From NCBI GenBank assembly GCA_020832405.1, contig JAFIET010000011.1, forward strand, positions 1-64,000: a DNA stretch of 64,000 bases, written 5' to 3'. The notes beneath the pieces were generated by a model. The model saw only the letters and a list, made by a program, of their open reading frames with translations, searched no databases and was not told where the DNA came from. The DNA is from Balneolales bacterium. GTDB lineage: Bacteria; Bacteroidota; Rhodothermia; Balneolales; Cyclonatronaceae. The translations under genes and the position numbers were made by a program. Below, piece after piece: positions 52,076 through 60,735 of this stretch. Position 1 is the first letter of the stretch, and each line of letters opens with the position of its first letter.

Positions 52076-52975
52076 CTACCCGTAGAGTTCTGCTGCAATT
52101 TCGAACATCTGTGCGTGGGCGATGGCGGTATCGCGGGGCGTTGGGGCGTAGCCGCCGGCAAGCAGCAGTACGAGCGGGATGTTCTTGCGCTTCACGTAAT
52201 CAATCACGGCATGCTCACGGCGGCGGAGGCCATCCATCGTGAGGGCGAGGCGGCCGAAGTGATCCTGTTCCAGCGGATCGATACCGCCGTGGTAAAACAC
52301 CAGATCCGGCTGAAAGCGGCTGAAAATATCATCGAGGGCATCGCCCAGTGTTTTGAGGTAGGGCGCATCGGTAGTGCCGTCGGGCAGACCGATATCGAGG
52401 GAGGAAGGCGGTTTCCGGAAGGGGTAGTTTTTCTCCCCGTGCATGGAAAAGGTGAACACATCGGGCTCATTCGCAAAAATGGCGGCATTGCCGTTGCCCT
52501 GATGCACATCCAGATCAATAATAAGCGCCCGCCTGATCCACATGCCGCGCCGGAGCGTGTTGATGGCGACCGCCACATCATTAAACACACAAAAACCCTC
52601 CCCGTGGTCGGGCATGGCATGGTGCGTGCCGCCCGCGAGGTTACCCGCAATGCCGTCCTGAAGGGCCATCATCGAGGCGTTGATGGTGCCCTGAACGGCC
52701 AGACAGGAGCGGGTTGCCAGCCCCGGCGACCACGGCAGGCCGAGCCTGCGCTCTTCTTTCCGGGTCAGGTTTCCGTTCAGGATGCCGTCCAGATAGCGGG
52801 GCGTGTGCACCATGCTGAGGTCGGCATAATCTACGAGCCGGGGCGTGATGACATCCACATCGCGTACTACTTCGCGGTCGAGCAGGTAGCGGTGCAGGAT
52901 CTCAAACTTGCTCATCGGGAAAATGTGTCCGGCTGTGATGGGCGCCACGTAGCCGGGTGCGTAGCTCACCCTCAT
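52076..52975 (-). CDS. Histone deacetylase-family deacetylase
   Basis: A 299-residue zinc-dependent deacetylase of the arginase/HDAC fold, like bacterial acetoin-utilisation or acetylpolyamine-type enzymes. Active-site motifs are complete: GGTHHAMPDHGEGFCVFND (charge-relay His pair), DLDVHQGNG (zinc ligands Asp and His), YHGGIDPL (zinc-ligand Asp) and LLAGGYAPT (catalytic Tyr). It acts in the cytoplasm on acetylated proteins or small amines; the substrate cannot be told from sequence. It overlaps the pgeF stop codon as ATGA (52972-52975), so it is translationally coupled to that gene. Confidence 0.92.
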   Translation of the reverse strand: MRVSYAPGYVAPITAGHIFPMSKFEILHRYLLDREVVRDVDVITPRLVDYADLSMVHTPRYLDGILNGNLTRKEERRLGLPWSPGLATRSCLAVQGTINASMMALQDGIAGNLAGGTHHAMPDHGEGFCVFNDVAVAINTLRRGMWIRRALIIDLDVHQGNGNAAIFANEPDVFTFSMHGEKNYPFRKPPSSLDIGLPDGTTDAPYLKTLGDALDDIFSRFQPDLVFYHGGIDPLEQDHFGRLALTMDGLRRREHAVIDYVKRKNIPLVLLLAGGYAPTPRDTAIAHAQMFEIAAELYG

Positions 52976-53733
52976 TCGGCTGCGAGATGAATGAGGCCCA
53001 TCATGCGACCGCTTTGGCGGCCTTCGCGGCGGTAGGAGTAAAAGTGCTGTCCGTCGGTCATGGTGCAGCCGGGTTCGATACGAATCGCATCCCCCTTCAG
53101 TCCGGCATCTTCAAGCTGCTGCTTCACAAATCCTTTCAGGTCCGCATGCGGCCGCACCCGGCTGCGATCAATGAAGGCTTCCGGAAACTGAGCCGCTACC
53201 TCCTCCCCGACTTCAAAACGCGCCTGTGAAATGCAGGGGCTCACAAATGCCTGTATGTTTTCAGGTGCTGCGCCAACTGAGTGCATCACCCGGATCGTTT
53301 CCGGTACGATACCGGCGACCGCGCCTTTCCAGCCGGCATGTGCGGTTGCGATCACGCCCGCTACGGGGTCGGCGAGCAGCACGGCCGCGCAGTCTGCCAC
53401 AAAAACGCCCAGCGCAAACCCGGGCACGTTGGTGACCAGCGCATCGGTGTCGGGGTAAACGCCGGGCTCCGTCACCAGCTGCACCCGTGCCCCGTGCACC
53501 TGTATGCCCCAGGAGGTCAGCTTTGGCGCAGCGCCCGTCTCCCTGATAAACAGCTCCCGGTTGCGGCTTGTAAGTGCGTCCGGTTCCGGCGTGTTGTACC
53601 CCACATTCAGCCCGGGAATTCCGCTATCCGGGTTGAAATCCGGATTTTTCAGACTGAATGCCGCCCTGATGCGCGGACCGGGCTGCCAGTTTATGGATTG
53701 GAAAGTTGTTGGGGATTCGGGAGAAGTCTTCAT
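52972..53733 (-). CDS. pgeF: Peptidoglycan editing factor PgeF (YfiH/laccase-domain family)
   Basis: A 253-residue protein of the YfiH/LACC1 (COG1496) family, which in bacteria removes wrongly incorporated residues from peptidoglycan precursors and in related proteins has purine nucleoside activity. The start is the ATG at 53733. Conserved copper/zinc-site motifs: QVHGARV, FVADCAAVLLAD, ATAHAGWKGAVAGI and the C-terminal DGQHFYSYRREG. FVSPCISQARFEVG is also typical. It precedes, and is coupled to, the HDAC-like gene. Confidence 0.9.
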   Translation of the reverse strand: MKTSPESPTTFQSINWQPGPRIRAAFSLKNPDFNPDSGIPGLNVGYNTPEPDALTSRNRELFIRETGAAPKLTSWGIQVHGARVQLVTEPGVYPDTDALVTNVPGFALGVFVADCAAVLLADPVAGVIATAHAGWKGAVAGIVPETIRVMHSVGAAPENIQAFVSPCISQARFEVGEEVAAQFPEAFIDRSRVRPHADLKGFVKQQLEDAGLKGDAIRIEPGCTMTDGQHFYSYRREGRQSGRMMGLIHLAAE

Positions 53734-53852
53734 AGCAAAATTGCGGTATCGGCAGAATTTGGTTTCAGGTGCAGAACGCCATCGGTCCTGAAAAACATTC
53801 AGCGGGGATGCGCCGCTGTGCCTGTGTTTTTCGGGTGATGGCTTCACGAGCC

Positions 53853-54740
53853 TCATCCGGGCGCTTGGGCAGAGAGCGATTTCCGGATGGCTTCGGCGGC
53901 TTCCTGCTTCGGAAACCCGCGGCCGGTCCAGATCCTGAATGCGGCGGCCGCCTGCTCCACAAACATGGTGAGGCCGCCGAGCACCGCATGGGCACCGGCA
54001 TTTCGGGCCTGCTTCATAAAATGCGTTTCGAGCGGATTGTAAATGGCATCCATGCAAACCCTGCCTTTCAGCTCATCAGCGAGATTAAAGGGCACCGGCG
54101 ACCTGCCCGGATTTGGGAACATGCCCAGCGGCGTTGTGTTGATCACCGCTGAGGCCTCACGGAGAGCCGCCCCAAGCTGCTCATAGCCGATCAGGCACAC
54201 TTCCACGCCATTGAGCCGCGACGGCCATGCGGCACTGATCTCCCGCGGTTTTCTTGACACCACAAAAGCCTGCGGAACCTTCAGCTCCAGCAGGGAGGCA
54301 ACTGCGGCACGGGCCGCTCCGCCGCTACCAAGAACAACGGCCGGGCTGCCCGTGAGCCAGAGCGCGTGCGGGCGCAGGGTTTCTACGAACCCCGCGACAT
54401 CCGTATTATAGCCGGCAAGGCCGTTCCTTGCGGGGTGTACTGTATTTACAGCCCCGACCTCAAGCGCAAGCGTATCAACCACATCGAGCGCCTCCATAAT
54501 CCTGCTTTTGTGCGGAATTGTGACATTCAGCCCGCGAAAGGTTTTCAGGCTGAGCAGTTTGCCTACAAAAGCATAGGTACTGCCGGGTGTATCAAGCGCC
54601 ACATAGCTGCCGCGCATAGCGTGGTGTTTTAAAGCGAGGTTGTGAATCAGCGGCGACTTGCTCTGTGCCACAGGGTGACCTATCACCCCATAAAACGGTT
54701 CTTGCAGCGGCTTCTTCAAAAAATCATGGATTGCAATCAT
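53853..54740 (-). CDS. aroE: Shikimate dehydrogenase
   Basis: NADP-dependent enzyme of the shikimate pathway that reduces 3-dehydroshikimate. The 295-residue protein starts at the ATG at 54740, not at the longer frame upstream. Substrate-site motifs: YGVIGHPVAQSKSPLIHN, LNVTIPHKS (catalytic Lys), GAVNTV and YNTDVAGF (catalytic Asp). The nucleotide-binding loop is VLGSGGAARA, and the C-terminus has LGGLTMFVEQAAAAFRIWTG. The gene stands alone between pgeF and an ABC transporter gene. Confidence 0.95.
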   Translation of the reverse strand: MIAIHDFLKKPLQEPFYGVIGHPVAQSKSPLIHNLALKHHAMRGSYVALDTPGSTYAFVGKLLSLKTFRGLNVTIPHKSRIMEALDVVDTLALEVGAVNTVHPARNGLAGYNTDVAGFVETLRPHALWLTGSPAVVLGSGGAARAAVASLLELKVPQAFVVSRKPREISAAWPSRLNGVEVCLIGYEQLGAALREASAVINTTPLGMFPNPGRSPVPFNLADELKGRVCMDAIYNPLETHFMKQARNAGAHAVLGGLTMFVEQAAAAFRIWTGRGFPKQEAAEAIRKSLSAQAPG

Positions 54741-54875
54741 CTGAAACGGAATCAAATCTGGAATGCTGTGGGCTAAATACAGGCGGTTCGCAAAAAGGTT
54801 TTCGGACCGTATTTCATTCAGAATAGCAAAGATTGCGAACAAATGCTGTGAACAGCTTTAAAATTACAGTGCATT

Positions 54876-54911
54876 AAAAAAAGCTTTGCCGCCTTCCGAC
54901 GACAAAGCTTT
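54876..54911 (-). terminator. Intrinsic terminator downstream of the ABC ATPase gene
   Basis: A 9-bp stem (AAAGCTTTG 54880-54888 with CAAAGCTTT 54903-54911), extended by two more pairs, then an A run on the plus strand (54876-54882) that reads as T on the minus strand. It stops transcription from the ABC gene before aroE. Confidence 0.8.
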
Positions 54912-54917
54912 AGGGTA

Positions 54918-54957
54918 AGCCCAAATGCCGGTGTTAGGGTACCGGCAACTTGGGTTT
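54918..54957 (-). other. GC-rich hairpin before the terminator
   Basis: A long stem (about 15 bp with a one-base bulge, 54918-54932 with 54940-54957) around a 7-nt loop. It lies 7 bp from the terminator at 54876-54911, so the mRNA of the ABC gene ends in two consecutive hairpins. It may protect the 3' end; no other function is visible. Confidence 0.5.
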
Positions 54958-55055
54958 GCAAGCCTCCTGATAAAAGTTCACTAACTCACTTAGTTAACTG
55001 TCATCTATGGATTTTTCTCTCTGATGGGGTTTTTTACCGTCTGTGATAAGTTCTG

Positions 55056-55778
55056 TCAGGCGGAAAGCGACTGTGTTGCGAGGGTCGGGTTTTCGACCGC
55101 TTTGTCGCTTTCGAGCAGGCCGTCGCGCAGGCGAACAATCCGCCGGGCATGGGCCGCAATTTCTTCTTCGTGTGTTACTACAATAATGGTGTTGCCTGAA
55201 AGGTAGAGCTTCTCAAAGAGCTTCATAATTTCAACACCGGTCTTGCTGTCGAGGTTACCGGTTGGCTCATCCGCGAGAATAATGGAAGGATTATTGATAA
55301 GGGCGCGTGCTACAGCAACCCGTTGCCGCTGCCCCCCGGAAAGTTCGTTGGGCTTATGATAAATCCGATCACCCAGGTTCACGCTTTCCAGCATTTCGAT
55401 GGCCCGTTTTCGGCGCTCGTCTGCGGGCATTCCGGCATAAATGAGCGGAAGTTCGACATTGGAAAGGCAGGTTGAGCGGGGCAGCAAATTGAAGGTCTGA
55501 AACACAAAGCCGATTTCTTTATTCCGTACACCGGCCAGCTCGTCATCGCTCAGTTCGCTAACATCATTGCCATTAAGATGATAACTGCCGGTAGTAGGAG
55601 TATCCAGGCAGCCGATCATGTTCATGAGGGTTGATTTCCCTGAGCCGGATGGCCCCATAATGGCAACATACTCATTCTTATTTATAGAAAGAGAAACGCC
55701 GCGGAGGGCATCAACCCGCTGCTGACCCATTATGTAGGTCTTGGTCATTTCCTGAATATCAATCAGAGCGTTGTTCAT
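55056..55778 (-). CDS. ABC transporter ATP-binding protein, MacB/LolD type
   Basis: A 240-residue ATPase subunit. Walker [11 protein letters not shown]-loop [10 protein letters not shown], signature [15 protein letters not shown], Walker [17 protein letters not shown] and the His switch VTHE are all present. The sequence type is that of MacB/YknY/LolD ATPases, which work with FtsX-like permeases in efflux or lipoprotein release. Its permease and adaptor are not in the window. A TolC-family gene lies upstream on the same strand with a terminator between, so an efflux system is likely. A terminator-like hairpin sits 27 bp before its start codon. Confidence 0.93.
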   Translation of the reverse strand: MNNALIDIQEMTKTYIMGQQRVDALRGVSLSINKNEYVAIMGPSGSGKSTLMNMIGCLDTPTTGSYHLNGNDVSELSDDELAGVRNKEIGFVFQTFNLLPRSTCLSNVELPLIYAGMPADERRKRAIEMLESVNLGDRIYHKPNELSGGQRQRVAVARALINNPSIILADEPTGNLDSKTGVEIMKLFEKLYLSGNTIIVVTHEEEIAAHARRIVRLRDGLLESDKAVENPTLATQSLSA

Positions 55779-55804
55779 ATGAGTACATTCATAAAGTTGT
55801 TATA

Positions 55805-55825
55805 CAAAAAAGCCCCGACAGGGCT
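55805..55825 (-). terminator. Terminator-like hairpin in the leader of the ABC gene
   Basis: AGCCC (55811-55815) and GGGCT (55821-55825) form a 5-bp stem, followed on the minus strand by six T residues (55810-55805), 27 nt before the ABC start. A separate tolC terminator already exists at 55979-56012, so this one is a candidate attenuator. Confidence 0.55.
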
Positions 55826-55978
55826 ATGATGTGTTTCATAAAGGGCTGTTACGCCACTTTTAAATGCTTGTTTCAGTAAATTCTTAAGTTTTTTTAATTC
55901 TCACAGCCTAAGCCCATACATCCCCAATAAATTCAACAATTTATAATTGTTATTTTTTGGGATTTATTTTTCCGGGCA

Positions 55979-56012
55979 TAAAAAAAGCCCTCAGCTTTAT
56001 CAGCTGAGAGCT
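55979..56012 (-). terminator. Intrinsic terminator of the TolC-family gene
   Basis: An 11-bp stem with one mismatch (55986-55996 with 56002-56012) and a 5-nt loop, followed on the minus strand by a run of about seven T residues. It lies 54 bp past the stop codon. Confidence 0.85.
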
Positions 56013-56065
56013 TTAAGCCGGTTTTCCCGGCGACTAAAGAAACATTTTTTTGGAACCTAAACGGC

Positions 56066-57469
56066 TTAAAATGCAACATCTTCGTTTATACGACCCAGGA
56101 AGTAGTCCAGCAGTTTTTCCTGAAACACAAACTGATAAATGGTCTGCACCCTGCGGGAAGAAGCCTGGAAAAAAGCGTTGTTAGCCTGAGTAAGCTCAAT
56201 CAATGTTGTGGAGCCAACATTGTAACGCTCCTGCTGGGTTTCAAACGCTTTTTCAGCAGCGCGTAAAGCGACTTCGGTTGTTACGAGCTCCTGTGCAAGA
56301 GATCGGTAATCTTCATAAGCCTGGCGAACTTCCTGAAAAACAAGAGACTGCCTGTCGATCAAAGCAAGCCGGCTGTTTTTAAGGTCAATCTGCCGGTTTA
56401 CTACATTGGTACGGGTCTGGAAGCGGTCAAAGATCGGAATGCTCAGGTTGAAGCCAAGCCCGCGGTTAATGCGCTGATCAAAAAACTGATCGCCGAAGCC
56501 AACGGTTTCTGAAACAATATTTCCGGATCCATCCACACTGCGCAAACGGTACTGATCGCCGTATGAGGAGGAAATACTCGCACTAAAGCTGAGTGTGGGC
56601 ATATAGCCGCTTCTTGCACCGCGCAAGGCGAACTCTGCTGACTCAATCTGCAGTTGTGCCGCGCGCAGATCTTTTCGGTTACTAAGAGCGGCTTCAATAA
56701 GTTCTGAAAGCTGAAATTCCTGAGGAATGATACCTTCCATATTTATTTGTGGCACCACAAATTCGTAATCCTGCAGGGCGTCGAGCTGAAGCAGCCTTAT
56801 CAGCTGAACTTTGGAGGTGTTAACCTGACTCTGCCGCTGAATGACGATGAGTTCATTATTGGCAACTTCTGCCTCCTGATTAAACTGATCTACTATAGGG
56901 CGCATCCCAACTTCGACCTGTGCCTGAACCTGCTTAAGCTGCTTTCGTGCGGTTTCGAGGTTATCTTTGGCAATATCAAGCAGTTCAATGTTGAGGATTA
57001 CCTGCAGGAAATTGGAAGCTGTGCTGAAAATCACGTCTTCACGCTGCCGCTCAAAAGTTGTAAGAGCAGCTTCCCTGTCTGTTCGTGCCTGTCTGAGATT
57101 GCTGATGTTTTGCCAGCCTGTAAACAGGGGTACACTTGTACCGAGATTACCGCTAATTGAATTCTGTGTAAACTCATCGAACGAGATCGTTGCCTGATTA
57201 AACTGCCGGCCTGTTGTGCGGTTGGCGCCCATAGTTGCATTCAGATTTGGCAAAAACTGACCGTAAGCGCCCTGTACGGCTGCGTCGCTGCGCTCCAGGT
57301 TATTTGTTGCCTGCTGCATTTCAATACTCTGCTCGAGAGCTATCCCGACCGCTTCATTGAGGGTAATTTGCCTTACCTGAGCTTCAAGACGTTCCGCGCT
57401 GCAGGTAATCAGCATCAGCACGACTGCTGCTGAGAAAATGGTACGAAAATTCCGGTATGAAAATGCCAT
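56066..57469 (-). CDS. TolC-family outer membrane efflux protein
   Basis: A 467-residue outer-membrane channel protein. A Sec signal peptide (about 1-31, ending near RLEAQ) precedes two related halves, each starting with a pattern such as ITLNEAVGIALEQSIEMQQATNNLERSDAAVQGAYGQFLPNL (first half) and LSELIEAALSNRKDLRAAQLQIESAEFALRGARSGYMPTL (second half). It would form the trimeric exit duct of an efflux or type I secretion system. The ABC ATPase gene follows on the same strand after a terminator. The periplasmic adaptor gene expected nearby is absent. A terminator-like hairpin lies 30 bp before the start codon. Confidence 0.92.
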   Translation of the reverse strand: MAFSYRNFRTIFSAAVVLMLITCSAERLEAQVRQITLNEAVGIALEQSIEMQQATNNLERSDAAVQGAYGQFLPNLNATMGANRTTGRQFNQATISFDEFTQNSISGNLGTSVPLFTGWQNISNLRQARTDREAALTTFERQREDVIFSTASNFLQVILNIELLDIAKDNLETARKQLKQVQAQVEVGMRPIVDQFNQEAEVANNELIVIQRQSQVNTSKVQLIRLLQLDALQDYEFVVPQINMEGIIPQEFQLSELIEAALSNRKDLRAAQLQIESAEFALRGARSGYMPTLSFSASISSSYGDQYRLRSVDGSGNIVSETVGFGDQFFDQRINRGLGFNLSIPIFDRFQTRTNVVNRQIDLKNSRLALIDRQSLVFQEVRQAYEDYRSLAQELVTTEVALRAAEKAFETQQERYNVGSTTLIELTQANNAFFQASSRRVQTIYQFVFQEKLLDYFLGRINEDVAF

Positions 57470-57781
57470 TCAATCAATTATTTAGGTTAAGATTCCACAA
57501 AAAAGCCGGCGTGAACCGGCATTGCAAGTCATGTTAGACGAATCAGGTCGGGCTAAGTTTCGGATTCAGGCGCAAAATGCAACTGATGATTTTACGACTC
57601 AGCATCTGCTCCGGTACACCCTCACAAGCATAAAGTAAGGCATTTAATTTCAGCTGTACCCTTTCGGTAACTATTTTTTACGTGTTAGAAGAAGAAACAC
57701 GATTACCGGTTCACCCGTCCTTTTTTTAACAAGCTGCCACAGCTAAACAATGGGATGCAATTTCTTAGAACGAGGCTGCCG
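57470..57781 (-). promoter_or_regulatory. TolC gene leader with terminator-like hairpin
   Basis: 312 bp between the YqjD-like cluster and the TolC gene, both on the minus strand, with no gene. GCCGG (57505-57509) and CCGGC (57516-57520) form a hairpin followed on the minus strand by six T residues (57504-57499), 30 nt before the TolC start. The layout matches that before the ABC gene. It may end transcription of the upstream cluster or act as an attenuator. The rest shows nothing distinct. Confidence 0.5.
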
Positions 57782-58210
57782 TCAGGGTTCCCGCTTTTTC
57801 TTAGGGGCGAAATTCCGGTCGATAGTTTCTTCAATTTTATCTACGAGGAAGTTGGTCGCCTTTCGCATCAGCAAACGCTTGATTTCACCGGTAATCAGAT
57901 CAGCTGTTCCGGGTGCATGCATCACGGTTTGTGTTCTTTCCGGGGAAGCCTCCTTATTGTAACGGCGGGCAGTTCGCTGCCGTCGGGGAGCAATCAAAAA
58001 GCCGGCAACAACTGCGGCGGCCAATACATATCCGGGATACCTGCGCACCCACCAGGCCGGCGAAACCGAATTGCGCGTACGTTCCACCTGCCCTTCCACA
58101 TCATCCTTAACCCGGGAGAAAGCTGTACCAAGGCGTTCTTCAAGGGCCTTCAGCTCGGCCTCAAGCTCTTTTTTTTTATCCTGTGTTGCCTTTGCGTTTT
58201 TTTCTGCCAT
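57782..58210 (-). CDS. Single-pass membrane protein with coiled coil (envelope stress cluster)
   Basis: A 142-residue protein that starts at the ATG at 58210. An N-terminal charged coiled coil (AEKNAKATQDKKKELEAE, about 2-50) is followed by one transmembrane segment (about 60-75, YPGYVLAAAVVAGFLIA) and a basic C-terminus. The family resembles DUF3618-type proteins, but I cannot confirm it. It is the third gene of a three-gene cluster that parallels the E. coli yqjD-yqjE-yqjK group, which is linked to stationary-phase membrane association. Confidence 0.65.
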   Translation of the reverse strand: MAEKNAKATQDKKKELEAELKALEERLGTAFSRVKDDVEGQVERTRNSVSPAWWVRRYPGYVLAAAVVAGFLIAPRRQRTARRYNKEASPERTQTVMHAPGTADLITGEIKRLLMRKATNFLVDKIEETIDRNFAPKKKREP

Positions 58211-58241
58211 GATGATTGGTTCAGGAAAGAGGCTTCCCGTA

Positions 58242-58691
58242 TTATAGTTGAGGTTTTTGTTCGTGCTGTCGGCTGCTGCTTTCTGACCGCTCTTGCTGCC
58301 CTGCTTCCTGTTTATCCACAGGCATTTCTGAGGTCGCTCCGGCGAGTGCATCATCCAAAAAGCTGCTGATCTGCCGCTCAAGCTTCTTCTTTAATGCATT
58401 TCGCTTTGTTGCATAAATATAACTGCCAACAATAATCAGCAATAGCGATAGCATAAGAAAACCAAGCGTAGTGCTTCCAAAAAGTTCACCCAAACCAAGG
58501 CCGGCCGTAACAAGCAGGAAGAACAAACCCACAACTAATAATATGATTCCCAAAAGGTTGCTGATTGCCGCAGCTGCAACAACAGCACCCTTTTCCTGAA
58601 ATTCAAGTGATTTTAGCTCAATTTTTTTTTCAATATAAGCTTGCAGGTCTGCAACAATAAGCCGAAGCTGCTCTTTTGATGTATTGAGCAT
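58242..58691 (-). CDS. Phage-holin-family (YqjE-like) membrane protein
   Basis: A 149-residue protein with two long transmembrane segments (about 40-65 and 73-93), a charged N-terminal helix (RLIVADLQAYIEKKIELKSLEFQEKG) and a polar C-terminal tail. This matches the YqjE/putative actinobacterial holin-X family (PF07332), a housekeeping membrane protein rather than a phage lysis protein. The start is the ATG at 58691; a GTG at 58700, immediately after the preceding stop codon, is an alternative. It is the middle gene of the cluster. Confidence 0.8.
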   Translation of the reverse strand: MLNTSKEQLRLIVADLQAYIEKKIELKSLEFQEKGAVVAAAAISNLLGIILLVVGLFFLLVTAGLGLGELFGSTTLGFLMLSLLLIIVGSYIYATKRNALKKKLERQISSFLDDALAGATSEMPVDKQEAGQQERSESSSRQHEQKPQL

Positions 58692-58701
58692 GCCGCTCAC
58701 C

Positions 58702-58908
58702 TTATTTTTTTAGTAACAGGCCAAGCAATAAGCCGGCGCCAAAAGCTATACCGAGCGCTGCAAGGGGTTTTTGATGAACGGTTTCATTTACCGCCTGCTT
58801 TGCAGCTTCTGCCTGCCTGGAAAATTCACCCTCAGGAACGATGTGATGAACCAGATTCTTAAGCTCTTCTAATCCGCTTATATTAGGACTGTCTTTCGAT
58901 TGTGTCAT
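58702..58908 (-). CDS. YqjD/DUF883-like glycine-zipper membrane protein
   Basis: A 68-residue protein. A soluble helical part (about 8-48) leads into a C-terminal glycine-zipper transmembrane helix (KPLAALGIAFGAGLLLGLLLKK), like ElaB/YqjD proteins, which tether ribosomes or other partners to the inner membrane in E. coli. It is the first gene of the three-gene cluster, is divergent from bshB1, and lies one base before the GTG of the next gene. Confidence 0.8.
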   Translation of the reverse strand: MTQSKDSPNISGLEELKNLVHHIVPEGEFSRQAEAAKQAVNETVHQKPLAALGIAFGAGLLLGLLLKK

Positions 58909-59042
58909 AGCTTGTCATATTTTAATAGTGATATTTGTTTTCATCATTATACAAAAAAACGGGCTCAGCCGAAAGTGTGCAAGCTTTGCCCTGCCTATGA
59001 TTCTCTGCCGAATTCGTTCGTCTTCAACCAAATTTTCAATAA

Positions 59043-59786
59043 ATGAAACTCGATGTACTCGCCATTGCGGCCCACCCCGATGATGTTGAACTCTGTTGCG
59101 CCGGCACCCTTGCTGCCCTGGTGAAGCAGGGCCTGAAATGCGGCATTCTGGATCTTACCCAGGGTGAGATGGGCACACGGGGTACGCCGCAGCAGCGGCT
59201 TGCCGAAGCACAGGATGCCGCCCGGATCATGGGGCTGAGCACGAGGCAAAACCTGGGCCTGCCCGATAACGGGCTGTTCAACACCCGCGCCAATCAGGAT
59301 GCCATCATTTCGGCTGTGAGGGCTTTACAGCCGGAGATCTGCTTCATCAATTCGGAAACCGACCGGCACCCCGATCACGGGCATGCGCACAAGCTCACCA
59401 GCGATGCGCTGTTTTACGGCGGCCTGCAGAAACGGGAAACGCAGGATGCTGACGGCAACCCGCAATCCCCCTGGCGGCCGAAGCACGTTTTTATGTTCAT
59501 GCAGGATACGCCCTTTGTGCCCGATCTCGTTTTCGACATCAGTCACACGCAGGCAGTTAAGGAAGCCGCCATCCTCGCGTTCAAAACGCAGTTTAATGTT
59601 CCCGAAACCGACGAAGGGCCGCAGACCTATATTTCAGGCGAGGGCTTTTTTGAGATGATCCGGAGCCGGGCCCGCATTTTCGGGCATCAGATCGGCGTTG
59701 AGTACGGCGAGCCGTTTAAATACCTGGGCGGACCCATGCCTTTCGGCAATTTCGACTACCTGCTTTCCCAAAAAAGAATCCGCTGA
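59043..59786 (+). CDS. bshB1: Bacillithiol biosynthesis deacetylase BshB1
   Basis: Zinc-dependent deacetylase that removes the acetyl group from GlcNAc-malate in bacillithiol synthesis. The 247-residue protein has the LmbE-type zinc motif AAHPDDVELCCAGT (about 9-22), GEMGTRGT, and the downstream histidine motif DRHPDHGHAH. It also contains EAAILAFKTQF, typical of BshB1. The gene implies that the cell uses bacillithiol as its low-molecular-weight thiol. bshA and bshC are not in the window. It is convergent with the inositol monophosphatase gene. Confidence 0.95.
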   Translation: MKLDVLAIAAHPDDVELCCAGTLAALVKQGLKCGILDLTQGEMGTRGTPQQRLAEAQDAARIMGLSTRQNLGLPDNGLFNTRANQDAIISAVRALQPEICFINSETDRHPDHGHAHKLTSDALFYGGLQKRETQDADGNPQSPWRPKHVFMFMQDTPFVPDLVFDISHTQAVKEAAILAFKTQFNVPETDEGPQTYISGEGFFEMIRSRARIFGHQIGVEYGEPFKYLGGPMPFGNFDYLLSQKRIR

Positions 59787-59791
59787 CCGGC

Positions 59792-60613
59792 TTAAAGCTG
59801 TGCCCGGCGCTTTTCTTCGGGGATGTACTCCCGGATGCGCTCCAGCAGATAGGCTGAAACCGGGCTGTTTCCGCAGATGATGCGCTTGCCGAACAGCCAG
59901 CCCTCACCGCCGTCCCAGTCGCAGACGGTGCCGCCGGCTTCCTGAATGAGCAGCACGCCGGCGGCCACATCCCAGGGAGAAAGCGCGTATTCGTAGAAGC
60001 CGTCGAGGCGGCCGGCCGCCACACAGGCCAGGTCGTAGGCCGCGCTGCCGGGCCGGCGGATGCCGTGCGTTTCCTCCATGAAGCACTTCATCAGGCGCAG
60101 ATAATCGTCAATCAGGCCGAGGTCGCGATAGGGGAAGCCCGTACCGAGCAGGGCATCACCTGCACGGCTGATTTCCGAAACCCGAATCGGTTTGCCGTTC
60201 AGAAAGGCCCCGCCACCGGCTTCGGCTGTGAACATTTCACCCGAGTTCACTTCATAAATTACCGCAGCTTTGGGCTGCCGGTTTTCCCAAAGCGCAACCG
60301 ACACGCAGAATACCGGAAAGGCGTGCGCAAAGTTGGTTGTGCCGTCGATGGGGTCAATAATCCAGGTTCGGGCATCGGTGAGGCGGGCATCAGCCGATGA
60401 CTCTTCCGCAAGAAAGGCGTCGTTAGGGCAGTACTCGCGTATGGTTTCGATAATGCGCTGCTCGGTCTGCACATCGGCCTGCGTTACGAGGTCGTGCCGC
60501 CCCTTGTGGTCGATGGTGAGCGTATGGCGGTTTTCGGCAAAATGGCGGATTATCTGCGCGCCTTTCAGAGCGGCTTCGTGAGCGACCTGCAAGTCGCTGT
60601 AGGTTTTCGGCAT
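59792..60613 (-). CDS. Inositol monophosphatase family protein
   Basis: A 273-residue Mg-dependent phosphatase of the SuhB/inositol monophosphatase fold, starting at the ATG at 60613. Metal-site motifs: DLVTQADVQTEQ, LAEESS, WIIDPIDGTTNFAH and the C-terminal YALSPWDVAAGVLLIQEAGGTVCDWDG. Members hydrolyse inositol-1-phosphate, other sugar phosphates or 3'-phosphoadenosine phosphate; the substrate here is not clear. It is convergent with bshB1 (5 bp between stop codons) and divergent from the DUF1538 gene. Confidence 0.93.
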   Translation of the reverse strand: MPKTYSDLQVAHEAALKGAQIIRHFAENRHTLTIDHKGRHDLVTQADVQTEQRIIETIREYCPNDAFLAEESSADARLTDARTWIIDPIDGTTNFAHAFPVFCVSVALWENRQPKAAVIYEVNSGEMFTAEAGGGAFLNGKPIRVSEISRAGDALLGTGFPYRDLGLIDDYLRLMKCFMEETHGIRRPGSAAYDLACVAAGRLDGFYEYALSPWDVAAGVLLIQEAGGTVCDWDGGEGWLFGKRIICGNSPVSAYLLERIREYIPEEKRRAQL

Positions 60614-60735
60614 GGCTTTTCTCCCTTGGGTTGGGTTTGTTACAGGGTTGGTTAAGCTGTATCTTTGGCACCTAAAATAAGCGGTTAAACACAGCATTCA
60701 GTTTAGTTTTACAACTCTTTGTCATCTGATTTTTC

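Noticed and set aside
57470-57781. Possible small RNA gene before TolC
   Set aside because: Only the short terminator-like hairpin is convincing; no promoter or longer fold was seen.
58242-58691. Prophage remnant suggested by the holin-family protein
   Set aside because: The family is the housekeeping YqjE type and sits in a YqjD-like cluster; no phage genes are near.
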